Part shown: one piece after another, positions 6,992 to 14,403 of the stretch
Layout of the letters: the number at the start of each line of letters is the position of its first letter
Numbering within the stretch: position 1 is the first letter of the stretch
Assembly: GCA_900544465.1 (NCBI GenBank)
Contig: UQVT01000030.1
Coordinates: 1 to 14,930 of the forward strand
Reading direction: 5' to 3'
DNA length: 14,930 nt
Source of the DNA: an uncultured Collinsella sp.
Lineage (GTDB): Bacteria; Actinomycetota; Coriobacteriia; Coriobacteriales; Coriobacteriaceae
The notes under the pieces: generated by a model
The model's input: the letters and a program-made list of their open reading frames with translations, nothing else
Told to the model about the DNA's origin: nothing
The model's database searches: none
Made by a program: the position numbers and the translations under genes

Positions 6992-8470
6992 ATGAGTAAG
7001 TTAAAACATGGGTTTGACTCCGACTTTTTATGGGGCGGAGCCATATCGTGCTCGCAGGCCGATGGCGCCTGGAATGAGGGCGGAAAGGGAAAGTCGACGC
7101 AGGATTGTCGATGGCTGGATGGTACCTGGACTCATGACCAGATTGAGGACAAGCATCAAAACAACCCCTTCTGCCATGACGAACTAATGAACGCTCTCGC
7201 AGATGATGGTGTTGAGTTCTACCCGTTTAGGCGCGGTAACGACTTCTATCATCACTACCGTGAGGACATCGCGCTTTTTGCGGAGATGGGCCTCAAGCTG
7301 TTCCGCACTTCTATTTGCTGGAGCCGAATCTATCCTAACGGAGATGATCTTGAGCCTAACCGCGAAGGCATCGAGTGGTATCGAAGCATGCTGGGTGAGT
7401 GCAAAAAGCACGGCATTAAAACCTTCGTCACCATGCTCCACTATGACATCCCGGTAAATCTTGTCACCACATATGGGGGATGGAAGAATCGCAAGACGAT
7501 TGATTTCTTCGCCCGCTATGTCGAGACAATCGTTACGGAATTGGGCGATCTGGTCGATTTCTGGCTGCCTTTTAACGAGTTCAATGCAGCGCGTTTTTCG
7601 CCTTGGGACGGGGTCTGTCTGGTCAAAGACGAAGAGGGGGAGAACTTCGATCGAGCCATCTTCCAGTGCCTGCACCACGAGTTCGTTGCCAATGCGCGTG
7701 CCGTCGAGATTGTCCATCGTCTTTCGCCCGATACTCCCGTTGGCGGCATGATCGCTCGATTCTGTACGTATCCCGCCACCTGCCGTCCCGAAGATAACAT
7801 GCAGGCTATTCACGACGACCAGTATTCCAACTGGTTCTATACGGACGTGATGGCTCGTGGAAAATACCCCGCTTATATGAATCGCTATTTCGACGCGTGC
7901 GATATCGAGATTCAAATGGAGCCGGGCGATGAAGAGCTCATCGCTCGCAACACGGTCGACTTCCTGGCCTTCTCGTACTACTTTTCCCAGGTATCCACCT
8001 GCGATCAGGGATGGGAGAAGACTGCGGGAAATCTGGTCATGGCAAACAAGAACCCTTATCTCGAGACGAGTGAGTGGGGCTGGCAGCTCGATCCCATTGG
8101 CCTGAGGGTTACCCTTAACCAGATGTATGACCGCTATGGGCTGCCCCTGTATATCGCCGAGAACGGCCTCGGTACATCTGATGTAGTCGAGGAGGATGGC
8201 AGCATCCACGACGAGTATCGAATCGATTATTTGCGCCAGCACATAAAGTGCCTTAAAGAAGCGGTGATCGATGGCGTTGACGTGCGCGGATACATGATCT
8301 GGGGATTCATTGACCTTGTTGCCTGCGGTCCTCTTACGATGGACAAGCGCTACGGGCTTATCTATGTCGATCTGGATAATTGCGGCAACGGCACTGCGGA
8401 GCGCTCGCGTAAAGACTCTTTCTATTGGTATCAGAAATGTATCGCCACTAATGGCGAGGATCTTGGGTAG
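6992..8470 (+). CDS. GH1 6-phospho-beta-glucosidase
   Basis: Cytoplasmic hydrolase of 492 residues, the usual GH1 size. It cleaves phosphorylated beta-glucosides delivered by the PTS permease encoded next to it. Seen directly: an N-terminal FLWGGAISCSQADGAWNEGG, the acid/base Glu196 in LPFNEFN, the nucleophile Glu390 in YIAENGLG, and a C-terminal KRYGLIYVD. Lys452 and Tyr454 of that last stretch correspond to the sugar-phosphate-binding K-x-Y of 6-phospho-beta-glycosidases (family knowledge). The Ser usually found a few residues before this Lys is not evident; the loop reads VACGPLTMDK. The start ATG 6992 follows AAGGAGGG. An upstream in-frame ATG at 6920 has no SD and would add a non-homologous leader. 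The PTS gene starts 11 nt after the stop, so both are one operon. Confidence 0.93.
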   Translation: MSKLKHGFDSDFLWGGAISCSQADGAWNEGGKGKSTQDCRWLDGTWTHDQIEDKHQNNPFCHDELMNALADDGVEFYPFRRGNDFYHHYREDIALFAEMGLKLFRTSICWSRIYPNGDDLEPNREGIEWYRSMLGECKKHGIKTFVTMLHYDIPVNLVTTYGGWKNRKTIDFFARYVETIVTELGDLVDFWLPFNEFNAARFSPWDGVCLVKDEEGENFDRAIFQCLHHEFVANARAVEIVHRLSPDTPVGGMIARFCTYPATCRPEDNMQAIHDDQYSNWFYTDVMARGKYPAYMNRYFDACDIEIQMEPGDEELIARNTVDFLAFSYYFSQVSTCDQGWEKTAGNLVMANKNPYLETSEWGWQLDPIGLRVTLNQMYDRYGLPLYIAENGLGTSDVVEEDGSIHDEYRIDYLRQHIKCLKEAVIDGVDVRGYMIWGFIDLVACGPLTMDKRYGLIYVDLDNCGNGTAERSRKDSFYWYQKCIATNGEDLG

Positions 8471-8481
8471 GAGTGATTGTC

Positions 8482-9852
8482 GTGGCAGACAAGAAGGAAC
8501 TGGCCGCTCGTGTCCTCGAGCTCGTGGGCGGCGCCGATAACGTTGTTATGGCAACGCACTGCATTACAAGGCTCAGATTCAACCTGAAGGACGATAGCAA
8601 GGCAGACCTGGAGGCCCTTAAGACGCTTGACGGCGCCTTGGGCGCGCAGGTTAAAGACGGACAGTGGCAAGTTATCATCGGCGCCAGCGTGGGGTCGGTA
8701 TATGACGAATTGGAGCCCATGCTAGGTGACAGGATGGGTGGCGAGGTCTCCGCCGACGCCGAGCAGCCTGAGCTCCAAAAAGGTTCGGCTCGCGTATTCG
8801 ATATCATCACCGGCATCTTTTCCGCTATCATTCCCGCACTGGTGGCGGGAGGCATCGTAAAGGGCATCCTGGCTGCTATCGCGGCTTTTGGAATCGACAC
8901 GGGTGCCGGCGACTTTGCGATATTCAATATGATTTCGGATATCCCGTTCTACTTCTTGCCGTTTTTGCTGGCAATGTCTACAGCTGATAAGTTCCGGGTC
9001 AACCGTTCGCTTGCGCTTTGTGTTGCCGGATCGCTGATGTACCCGACCATTGTCAACGCTGTCGGTACGGGCGAGACGCCCCTTGCGCTGTTCGGTTTTG
9101 CGGTGCCGATTTTTAGCTACGCCGATTCCGTGTTCCCGGTTATCTTTGGCGTCATTGGCTTGTCTTTTGTATATCGTGCAATCGACAAAGTCGTGCCGGA
9201 TCTTTTTAAGCTCGTTGTCGTTCCGGCGCTCTCCCTTGCTATCGTGATTCCCGTCAACCTGTTTGTGCTCGCTCCGATTGGTGCCTGGTGCGGTCTTGGT
9301 CTTGCCAACGGTATCGTCTGGCTATTCTCGACGTTAGGCCCCGTTGCCGGTTTTCTGCTGGGCTTCTTTATGCCGCTTATCGTGCTCTTCGGCATGCATC
9401 AGTCAACGAGCCCTATCCAGATTTCCAATATCGCAACGCTTGGGTATGACTATCTGCTCCCGATCTCTTTCTGCCATAACCTCGCCGAAAGCGGTGCGTC
9501 TTTTGGTGCAGCCCTGCGCATGACCGACGAAAAGCTCAAGTCCGCTGCAATGACGTGCGCCTTCTCAGCATTTATGGGAATTTCCGAGCCCGCCTTGTTT
9601 ACCGTTCAGGTTCCTAACAGGACTCCGCTTATCGCTGCGATGATTGCGGATGGCATTGGCGGTGCGCTTACCGTTGTTCTCGGCGCAAAGTGCTTCGGCT
9701 TTGTTATGCCCGGCATTACCTCGTTGCCCGTTTATGCCGATCCAAGCGGCAATCCCATGAACCTGATCATGATTGTCGTCTGCATCGCTTTGACTTGGGT
9801 TATCTCTGCGGCGCTCTCGTTTGCGCTCTATGGTCGTTTCGACAAAAAGTAA
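8482..9852 (+). CDS. PTS beta-glucoside-type permease, EIIBC without EIIA
   Basis: A 456-residue membrane protein. The EIIB domain (about 1-85) carries the phosphorylated Cys27 in THCITRLRF. The EIIC domain (about 105-456) has many hydrophobic helices, FGMHQSTSPIQISN, and the GITE-like motif MGISEPALFTV. The order B-C matches BglF/AscF-type transporters. No EIIA domain follows: the protein ends YGRFDKK, so phosphate must come from a EIIA encoded elsewhere, probably an EIIA-Glc-like protein. GTG 8482 is preferred because TAGGAG at 8468-8473 is at good spacing; a GTG at 8473 overlaps that SD. It is co-transcribed with the GH1 gene and followed by a terminator. Substrate may be a beta-glucoside such as cellobiose, arbutin or salicin; which one cannot be read. 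Confidence 0.93.
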   Translation: MADKKELAARVLELVGGADNVVMATHCITRLRFNLKDDSKADLEALKTLDGALGAQVKDGQWQVIIGASVGSVYDELEPMLGDRMGGEVSADAEQPELQKGSARVFDIITGIFSAIIPALVAGGIVKGILAAIAAFGIDTGAGDFAIFNMISDIPFYFLPFLLAMSTADKFRVNRSLALCVAGSLMYPTIVNAVGTGETPLALFGFAVPIFSYADSVFPVIFGVIGLSFVYRAIDKVVPDLFKLVVVPALSLAIVIPVNLFVLAPIGAWCGLGLANGIVWLFSTLGPVAGFLLGFFMPLIVLFGMHQSTSPIQISNIATLGYDYLLPISFCHNLAESGASFGAALRMTDEKLKSAAMTCAFSAFMGISEPALFTVQVPNRTPLIAAMIADGIGGALTVVLGAKCFGFVMPGITSLPVYADPSGNPMNLIMIVVCIALTWVISAALSFALYGRFDKK

Positions 9853-9881
9853 CGACGTTTTGAGATAGACAATATTAATCG

Positions 9882-9932
9882 GCCGCTCGCCGGGGAATCG
9901 TTCTGCGACGCCCCAGCGAGCGGCATTTTATT
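9882..9932 (+). terminator. Rho-independent terminator of the beta-glucoside operon
   Basis: The left arm GCCGCTCGCCGGGG (9882-9895) pairs with CCCCAGCGAGCGGC (9911-9924) with one mismatch, over a 15-nt loop. ATTTTATT follows. It lies 29 nt after the EIIBC stop. In reverse orientation it could also stop ygiQ transcription, though the T-run on that side is poor. Confidence 0.82.
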
Positions 9933-9956
9933 GGTGGGGCGTGTCGTGTCGCCAAC

Positions 9957-9970
9957 GGCGGCATGCCGCC
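9957..9970. repeat. Perfect 14-bp palindrome after ygiQ
   Basis: GGCGGCATGCCGCC is its own reverse complement. It lies 8 nt past the ygiQ stop codon (9979-9981) on the minus strand. It may help end ygiQ transcription together with the hairpin at 9882-9924, or may be a protein site. It could also be chance in GC-rich DNA. Confidence 0.4.
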
Positions 9971-9978
9971 TCGCCGCG

Positions 9979-12120
9979 CTAGTTGCGTCTGCCGCCTCCG
10001 TTGGCGCCCTGACGCCCCTGTGCCGCGCGATTGCGACCGGCAGTGTTCTGCGCGCGGGACATACCGCCGTGACCCTTGCTGCCCTTGGGCCCCTTGCCGG
10101 CGGCGCCACCGTGGGCCTTGCCGCCCTTCTTGCCGGTGCCATGCCCACCGCCGGCAGACGTCTCGCCCGGGCGTGGCGGCACGGGGCGAATCAGGCAATG
10201 CTTGGTATAGCCGATCAGATCACGACGCCCGGCCTTCTCTAGCGCCTCGCGCACCAGCTTGTAGTTCTCGGGCTTGCGATACTGGATGAGCGCGCGCTGC
10301 ATGGCCTTCTCATGCGGGTCGCGCGCCACATAGATCGGCTCCATGGTGCGCGGATCCACGCCGGTGTAGTACATACAGGTCGACATGGTGGACGGCGTGG
10401 GGTAGAAGTCCTGCACCTGCTCGGGCATGTAGCCCATGTCGCGCACGGCTTCGGCAAGGTCCACGGCTTCCTTCATGGTTGAGCCCGGGTGGCTCGATAT
10501 CAGATACGGCACCACGTACTGCTTGAGTCCGTATTCGCGGTTCAGGCGTTCAAATTTACGGCAGAACGCGTCGTAGACGGCGCGGCTCGGCTTGCCCATC
10601 ACGGACAGCACCGCGTCGCTCACATGCTCGGGCGCTACGCGCAGCTGGCCCGAAACGTGATGCTCCAGCAGCTCGCGCAAAAACTCGTCCGAGGCGTCGG
10701 CCATGGTGTAGTCAAAGCGGATGCCGCTGCGCACGAAGACCTTCTTGACGCCCGGCAGCTGGCGCAGGTCGCGCAGCAACTGCGTATAGCCGCTCTCGTC
10801 GACCACCATGTTCTTGCATACGCTCGGCCACAGGCAGCGCTTGTTCTTGCACACGCCGTGCTTGAGCTGCTTGTCGCAGGCAGGGCGGCTAAAGTTTGCC
10901 GTCGGTCCGCCCACGTCGTTGATGTAGCCCTTAAACTCAGGATCGCGCGTGAGCAGCTCGGCTTCGCGCATGATCGAGTCGTGGCTGCGCATCTGCAGCA
11001 CGCGACCCTGGTGGAAGGTGAGGGCGCAAAACGAGCACTCGCCAAAACACCCGCGGTTGGAGCTAATGGAAAACTTGATCTCGGCAAAGGCCGGCACGCC
11101 GCCTGCCGCGTCGTAGTCGGGATGCCAATCGCGTGCATAGGGGAGCTCGGCCACCTCGTCCATCTCGTCGGTGGTGAGCGTCGCCGACGGCGGGTTCTGC
11201 ACCACATAGACGCTGTTGGGGTAGGGCTCTACCAGGCGATGCCCGGTGATGGGATCCATATTCTGCTGCTGCACGTTAAAGCTGCGCGCGTAGTTGAGCT
11301 TGTCGGCGGTAAGGTCGTCCCAGCTGGGCAGCAGGTCGTAGTCGTAGACCTCGTCGAGCGAACCCGTGCGGTAAACGGTGCCGTTGATATAGGTGATCTG
11401 ATCGACGGTCAGCCCCGCGTCGAGCGCGTCGGCGATCTCGACGATCGCGTGCTCGCCCATGCCGTAGATGAGGATGTCGGCGCCCGAGTCGAGCAGCACC
11501 GAGCGCTTGAGCTTGTCCTGCCAATAGTCGTAGTGGGCCAGACGGCGCAGGCTTGCCTCGATGCCACCGATGATGATGGGAGCGTCCTTGAACGTCTGGC
11601 GGATGAGGTTGCCGTAGACCGTGACGGCACGGTTGGGGCGGTGGCCTTCCTCGCCGCCGGGGGTATAGGCGTCGGTGTGGCGGCGGTGCTTGGTCACCGA
11701 ATAGTGGTTGACCATGGAGTCCATGTTGCCGGCGCTGACCAAAAAGCCCAGGCGCGGCTCGCCGAGCACCGTGATGCTGGCGGGGTCGGTCCAGTCGGGC
11801 TGGCAGATAATGCCCACCTTGTAGCCGTGTGCATCGAGTACGCGGCTGATGATGGCCATACCAAAGCTGGGGTGGTCCACGTAGGCGTCGCCGCAGATGT
11901 AGACAAAGTCGCACTGGTCCCAGCCGCGCGCATCCATGTCGGCGCGGCTGACGGGGAGGAATTTATCGCGGCCCGGGCGCCAGGGGCGGGCGGGCGTCGC
12001 TTGGGAATGCTTGGTGCGGGCGACCGTGGCCTGCTCCTTGCCGCCGCGCTTTTGCTGCTGGCCCTGTTTGCCCTGCTGACTGCGCTGGTTGTTCTGAGCG
12101 TGCTGAGGCTTTTTTGCCAC
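9979..12120 (-). CDS. ygiQ: YgiQ-family (UPF0313) radical SAM protein
   Basis: A 713-residue radical SAM enzyme of unknown reaction. The SAM [4Fe-4S] motif CxxxCxxC is Cys358, Cys362, Cys365 in NRGCFGECSFC. A second cysteine group follows at Cys415, 424, 429 and 435 (CDKQLKHGVCKNKRC then LWPSVC), possibly another metal site. The family N-terminal core is visible in FLPVSRADMDARGWDQCDFV and in IIGGIEASLRRLAHYDYW, and the C-terminal part in DFYPTPSTMSTCMYYTG. Both ends are unusual: residues 2-45 are Gln/Lys-rich, and the last 65 or so are Gly/Lys/Arg-rich and probably disordered. GTG 12118-12120 was chosen because GGGAGGG lies just upstream; an in-frame ATG at 12199-12201 has no SD. It is divergent from the YoaK-like gene. 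Confidence 0.93.
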   Translation of the reverse strand: MAKKPQHAQNNQRSQQGKQGQQQKRGGKEQATVARTKHSQATPARPWRPGRDKFLPVSRADMDARGWDQCDFVYICGDAYVDHPSFGMAIISRVLDAHGYKVGIICQPDWTDPASITVLGEPRLGFLVSAGNMDSMVNHYSVTKHRRHTDAYTPGGEEGHRPNRAVTVYGNLIRQTFKDAPIIIGGIEASLRRLAHYDYWQDKLKRSVLLDSGADILIYGMGEHAIVEIADALDAGLTVDQITYINGTVYRTGSLDEVYDYDLLPSWDDLTADKLNYARSFNVQQQNMDPITGHRLVEPYPNSVYVVQNPPSATLTTDEMDEVAELPYARDWHPDYDAAGGVPAFAEIKFSISSNRGCFGECSFCALTFHQGRVLQMRSHDSIMREAELLTRDPEFKGYINDVGGPTANFSRPACDKQLKHGVCKNKRCLWPSVCKNMVVDESGYTQLLRDLRQLPGVKKVFVRSGIRFDYTMADASDEFLRELLEHHVSGQLRVAPEHVSDAVLSVMGKPSRAVYDAFCRKFERLNREYGLKQYVVPYLISSHPGSTMKEAVDLAEAVRDMGYMPEQVQDFYPTPSTMSTCMYYTGVDPRTMEPIYVARDPHEKAMQRALIQYRKPENYKLVREALEKAGRRDLIGYTKHCLIRPVPPRPGETSAGGGHGTGKKGGKAHGGAAGKGPKGSKGHGGMSRAQNTAGRNRAAQGRQGANGGGRRN

Positions 12121-12158
12121 GATCCCTCCCGGTGTCTGTATGCTGCACGTAATTGTAA

Positions 12159-12191
12159 CCAGTCTTTTTGGGACGGGGCTAAAAAGACTGG
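12159..12191. repeat. Perfect palindrome in the ygiQ/yoaK divergent region
   Basis: CCAGTCTTTTT (12159-12169) and AAAAAGACTGG (12181-12191) are exact reverse complements around the loop GGGACGGGGCT. The element sits in the 253-nt gap between the two divergent genes. On the minus strand a TACAAT box (12152-12157) that could be the ygiQ -10 lies next to it, so it would overlap the -35 region. It shares a GGGAC core with the palindromes at 4843-4905 and 13096-13124. Beyond it, 12192-12350 shows no clear signal. Confidence 0.7.
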
Positions 12192-12373
12192 GGGAGTACA
12201 TGGACTAGTGAGTGGGAGCGTCGCCGCGCCCACCGTTTGTTTCCAGACTGTGTATCCCCGTGTCGAAGGAGCCGTCTCGCGCGCACGCCATGTTGTCAAT
12301 GGGTTACAGTATGAACGGCGGCTATGTTTCCGCCAACGCACGAGAGGGTCGTCAACAAGGAGGATGCACGACG

Positions 12374-13090
12374 ATGCAGCGTGCCAAACAGATATCGGAG
12401 TCCATCGAACTGGGCATTATCCTGGCGCTCGCCGGCGGCTTTATGGATGTGTATTCGTACATTGGGCGCGACCATGTTTTCGCAAACGCGCAGACGGGCA
12501 ACATCTTGCTGGTGGGCGTGAGCATCTCGGAGGGCAATTGGACACTTGCGGGGCGCTACTTCTTCCCTGTGGTGTCGTTTGCCGTGGGCATTATGCTTGC
12601 CGACCTGGTACACGAACGGTTTGGCAGCGTGATTCACTGGCGCCAGGTGACGGTGTTCTTTGAAGCCGTCATCTTGCTGGGTGTGAGCTTTATCCCCGGT
12701 GGCGGTTACAACCTGCTCGCCAACTGCCTCACCTCGTTTGCCTGCGGCATGCAGGTCGAGAGCTTCCGCAAGATCCACGGTCACGGCATCGCTACGACCA
12801 TGTGCATCGGCAACTTGCGCAACGCGCTGCAAAACGTGGACGATTACATCATCACCCACAGGCGCGGCTTTTTGGAAAACGGCCTGCTGTACTTTGGCGT
12901 GATCTTTACCTTTGTGTTTGGCGCCGTGTTGGGCAACTGGTGTATTGAGCGCATGGGCCTGCACGCCATCGTCGTGGCGAGCTTGCTGCTGTTTGTCGCG
13001 TTTGCCATCATGTTCATCGACCGCGAGCGCGACTTGCGCTTACGCTGGAAGGTTGCGGCCGAGGCTTGGAAAGAGGGCTGCCGAAAGTAA
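12374..13090 (+). CDS. YoaK/DUF1275-family integral membrane protein
   Basis: A 238-residue membrane protein with about six hydrophobic segments. It opens with SIELGIILALAGGFMDVYSY, then FANAQTGNILLVGVSISEG, the conserved G(x)DxxxY and ANAQTGN blocks of the DUF1275 family. A further block includes FACGMQVESFRKIHGHGIAT and TMCIGNLRN. The C-terminus is charged (DRERDLRLRWKVAAEAWKEG). The molecular function of the family is not established; a transport or membrane-support role is only a guess. ATG 12374 has AAGGAGG (12357-12363) upstream at a slightly long spacing. Longer in-frame extensions upstream are not family-like. It appears to be a single-gene unit, closed by a palindrome and a strong terminator. 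Confidence 0.88.
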   Translation: MQRAKQISESIELGIILALAGGFMDVYSYIGRDHVFANAQTGNILLVGVSISEGNWTLAGRYFFPVVSFAVGIMLADLVHERFGSVIHWRQVTVFFEAVILLGVSFIPGGGYNLLANCLTSFACGMQVESFRKIHGHGIATTMCIGNLRNALQNVDDYIITHRRGFLENGLLYFGVIFTFVFGAVLGNWCIERMGLHAIVVASLLLFVAFAIMFIDRERDLRLRWKVAAEAWKEGCRK

Positions 13091-13095
13091 CCGAA

Positions 13096-13124
13096 TGCGG
13101 CAAAGGGGCTGTCCCTTTGCCGCA
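13096..13124. repeat. Perfect 12-bp-stem palindrome after the YoaK-like gene
   Basis: TGCGGCAAAGGG (13096-13107) and CCCTTTGCCGCA (13113-13124) pair perfectly around a 5-nt loop. There is no T-run behind it, so it is not a classical terminator on its own. Its reverse complement contains AAAGGGACAGCCCCTTT, echoing the GGGAC core of the other two elements. It lies 5 nt after the stop codon. Confidence 0.75.
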
Positions 13125-13141
13125 CTGATCAATATTGGGGA

Positions 13142-13173
13142 GGGGACGGCCATCTCGGCCGCCCCTTTTTTTT
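13142..13173 (+). terminator. Strong Rho-independent terminator
   Basis: GGGG then CGGCC (with a bulged A at 13146) pairs with GGCCG then CCCC around a 5-nt loop. Eight T residues follow at 13166-13173. It ends the YoaK-like transcript and marks the boundary with the AT-rich region to the right. Confidence 0.88.
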
Positions 13174-13300
13174 GGAGTCTTAAGCGCTAAGGTGCATGTT
13201 TGTAATGACAAGATTTGACGTCAGCAAAGCGTGTTGCTTGAGGCTATAGAATAAAAATGTCATCTTTCCAGCTATGATTATTAGTTAAGGGGATGGACAT

Positions 13301-13593
13301 ATGTCAGAGCTTTTTATTCAAAATAAGACGACAGTAATCAAGTTGATAATCAAGGCGGAGAACTGTCCTCTTTATTGCTTTGTAGAGCCTTTCTGAGCAG
13401 CTATTCTATTATTAGTCTGGATGAGTCTTGCAACAATTTAGATAGTGTTTCGATATCCTTTTTGAAAGTAGCGTTTACGCAGGAGATGAAAAAGCATGCC
13501 GCCATTATTGCGGATCATGGACATGGTTTTGAACAATTTGCAGACTATGTAATACGGTTCCAGGAGCCAGGAAAAAAACTATCTAGCTCCTGA
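13301..13593 (+). pseudogene. Broken remnant of an ABC transporter ATPase gene
   Basis: A good start (ATG 13301 with AAGGGGAT upstream) opens a frame that ends after 31 codons at TGA 13394-13396. From about 13325, another frame reads to TGA 13591-13593 and encodes an ABC ATPase C-terminal half: NQGGELSS, then CRAFLSSYSIISLDE (Walker B-like), NNLD (D-loop), and a switch-like IIADHGHGFEQFADYVIRF. In a normal ATPase the ELSS would be followed by the G-E/Q-x-Q-R signature residues; here it runs straight into LLLCRAFL, so those residues are deleted. Walker A is absent. The Walker B proline position also reads ESC rather than EPT. Frameshift, N-terminal loss and internal deletion together argue for a decayed gene. 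Its original role was perhaps a peptide, bacteriocin or drug exporter subunit, which is uncertain. The DNA is AT-rich compared with the neighbours, suggesting transfer. Confidence 0.7.
13561..13592 (+). terminator. Possible weak hairpin at the end of the ATPase remnant
   Basis: CAGGAGC (13561-13567) and GCTCCTG (13586-13592) are exact reverse complements over an 18-nt loop containing seven A residues. The remnant's stop codon starts inside the right arm. No T-run follows, so termination here would be weak. Confidence 0.3.
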
Positions 13594-13620
13594 ATGTTGT
13601 TACGAACTGCTTTTTGCGAT

Positions 13621-14160
13621 TTATTCGAGATGCTCTTCAATCCGAGCCCTAAGAAGGGCAATGGCTGTAGGTATTCCAATTGCGGCGGCTAATTCGGCTT
13701 TATCCAAAACCTGTATGCTAAAGCACGATTGTTTATCACATTGAAGGACGATAACTGAAGATAGTTTCACTTCCCGTTGGCTGAATATATCGTAATCTCC
13801 AAATAGGAAGTTACCTTTTATTGTGTAATTCGGTATGTTCGTTATGCACTTCATCTCAAGTCTGTTTAGGCCATAATCAAACACCGCAACTTCCTCGTGT
13901 TCGATGATGAGCGCAACCCTGGGCATGTTGCTAAAACCACCGTCGACGACAGTGAAGAGTTTTTCATTTGCATCGTCATAAACGGTATATTTAAGACTCA
14001 ATAGCTGTCCTAGTGGACCCGTGAACCCATGTTTTTTGATGTTGAGGCTGTCTCCCGCTGGGTTGATGAGAGCCAGAGTATGCGGATAAGGGTTACCTTC
14101 AATTGAGATTCGATATTCGTTTGTAGCCGTCTTGCTCGATTTAGGACCACTAGCCACCAT
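13621..14160 (-). CDS. LURP-one-related (tubby C-terminal-like) protein
   Basis: A 179-residue soluble protein resembling the LURP-one-related/YxjI group. Supporting pattern: LLSLKYTVYDDANEKLFTVV, a series of predicted beta strands (VALIIEHEEVAVFDYGLN), the YTIKGNFLFGDYDIF segment that recalls the family's YTIxGNF block, and a C-terminal hydrophobic helix LAAAIGIPTAIALL, which in tubby-like folds sits inside the barrel. The biochemical function of bacterial members is unknown; relatives include phospholipid scramblases. ATG 14158-14160 has only a weak GAGG upstream. A tiny membrane-peptide frame ends 3 nt before it, so the two may be translationally coupled. The gene is AT-rich and convergent with the ATPase remnant. 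Assignment is by pattern recall, so moderately sure. Confidence 0.65.
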   Translation of the reverse strand: MVASGPKSSKTATNEYRISIEGNPYPHTLALINPAGDSLNIKKHGFTGPLGQLLSLKYTVYDDANEKLFTVVDGGFSNMPRVALIIEHEEVAVFDYGLNRLEMKCITNIPNYTIKGNFLFGDYDIFSQREVKLSSVIVLQCDKQSCFSIQVLDKAELAAAIGIPTAIALLRARIEEHLE

Positions 14161-14163
14161 GTG

Positions 14164-14292
14164 TCATCGCCTCGATCGAATTGGAACCGTCTTCTGCTTC
14201 GTGCGGAGAATTACGCCGTACGTTGCAGTAGATGCAGCTGCAATAACCGCATGGGCAATTTCTAACAAAATGAATGACGTTATTTGCTGCAT
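14164..14292 (-). CDS. Possible 42-residue single-pass membrane peptide
   Basis: The frame begins MQQITSFILLEIAHAVIAAA, continues STATYGVILRTKQKTVPIRS and ends RR before TGA. It has one hydrophobic helix of about 20 residues followed by a basic tail, the layout of a small inner-membrane peptide with the tail inside. It ends 3 nt before the LURP-like gene and shares its promoter (14309-14337), whose start point would leave a leader of only about 10 nt. There is no clear SD. A Cys-rich 63-codon frame overlapping in another phase (14150-14341) looks less protein-like. Existence is unproven, and no homologue is recognised. Confidence 0.35.
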   Translation of the reverse strand: MQQITSFILLEIAHAVIAAASTATYGVILRTKQKTVPIRSRR

Positions 14293-14308
14293 GCATGTTA
14301 TTCACTAC

Positions 14309-14337
14309 AAAGTATCTTTTTATAAACGTATTGTCAA
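14309..14337 (-). promoter_or_regulatory. Sigma-70-type promoter for the small peptide and LURP-like gene
   Basis: On the minus strand a perfect -35 TTGACA (14332-14337) is followed after exactly 17 nt by TACTTT (14309-14314) as -10. The expected start is near 14302, just upstream of the small-peptide ATG and about 140 nt from the LURP-like ATG. Confidence 0.6.
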
Positions 14338-14403
14338 ACATATATTGCTAAAACAGAAACAATTTATAGACTGAGTCGGTCGCAGTCTTTGGGCGATTGC
14401 TCC

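Noticed and set aside
7184..8242. 352-codon minus-strand frame opposite the GH1 gene
   Set aside because: Shadow of a gene with clear catalytic motifs; no SD or recognisable domain.
10489..12663. 724-codon + strand frame opposite ygiQ
   Set aside because: It is antisense to ygiQ, whose radical SAM motifs are unmistakable. It reads as Val/Ala/His/Arg-rich low-information sequence and runs on into the YoaK-like gene in the wrong frame.
9957..13124. Palindromes as CRISPR repeats
   Set aside because: They are single, unrelated in arm sequence, far apart, and lack regularly spaced spacers.
14150..14341. 63-codon Cys-rich minus-strand frame
   Set aside because: It overlaps the start of the LURP-like gene. 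Its Cys run comes from a phase shift of the more protein-like 42-residue frame, and its ATG would lie upstream of the -35/-10 promoter boxes.
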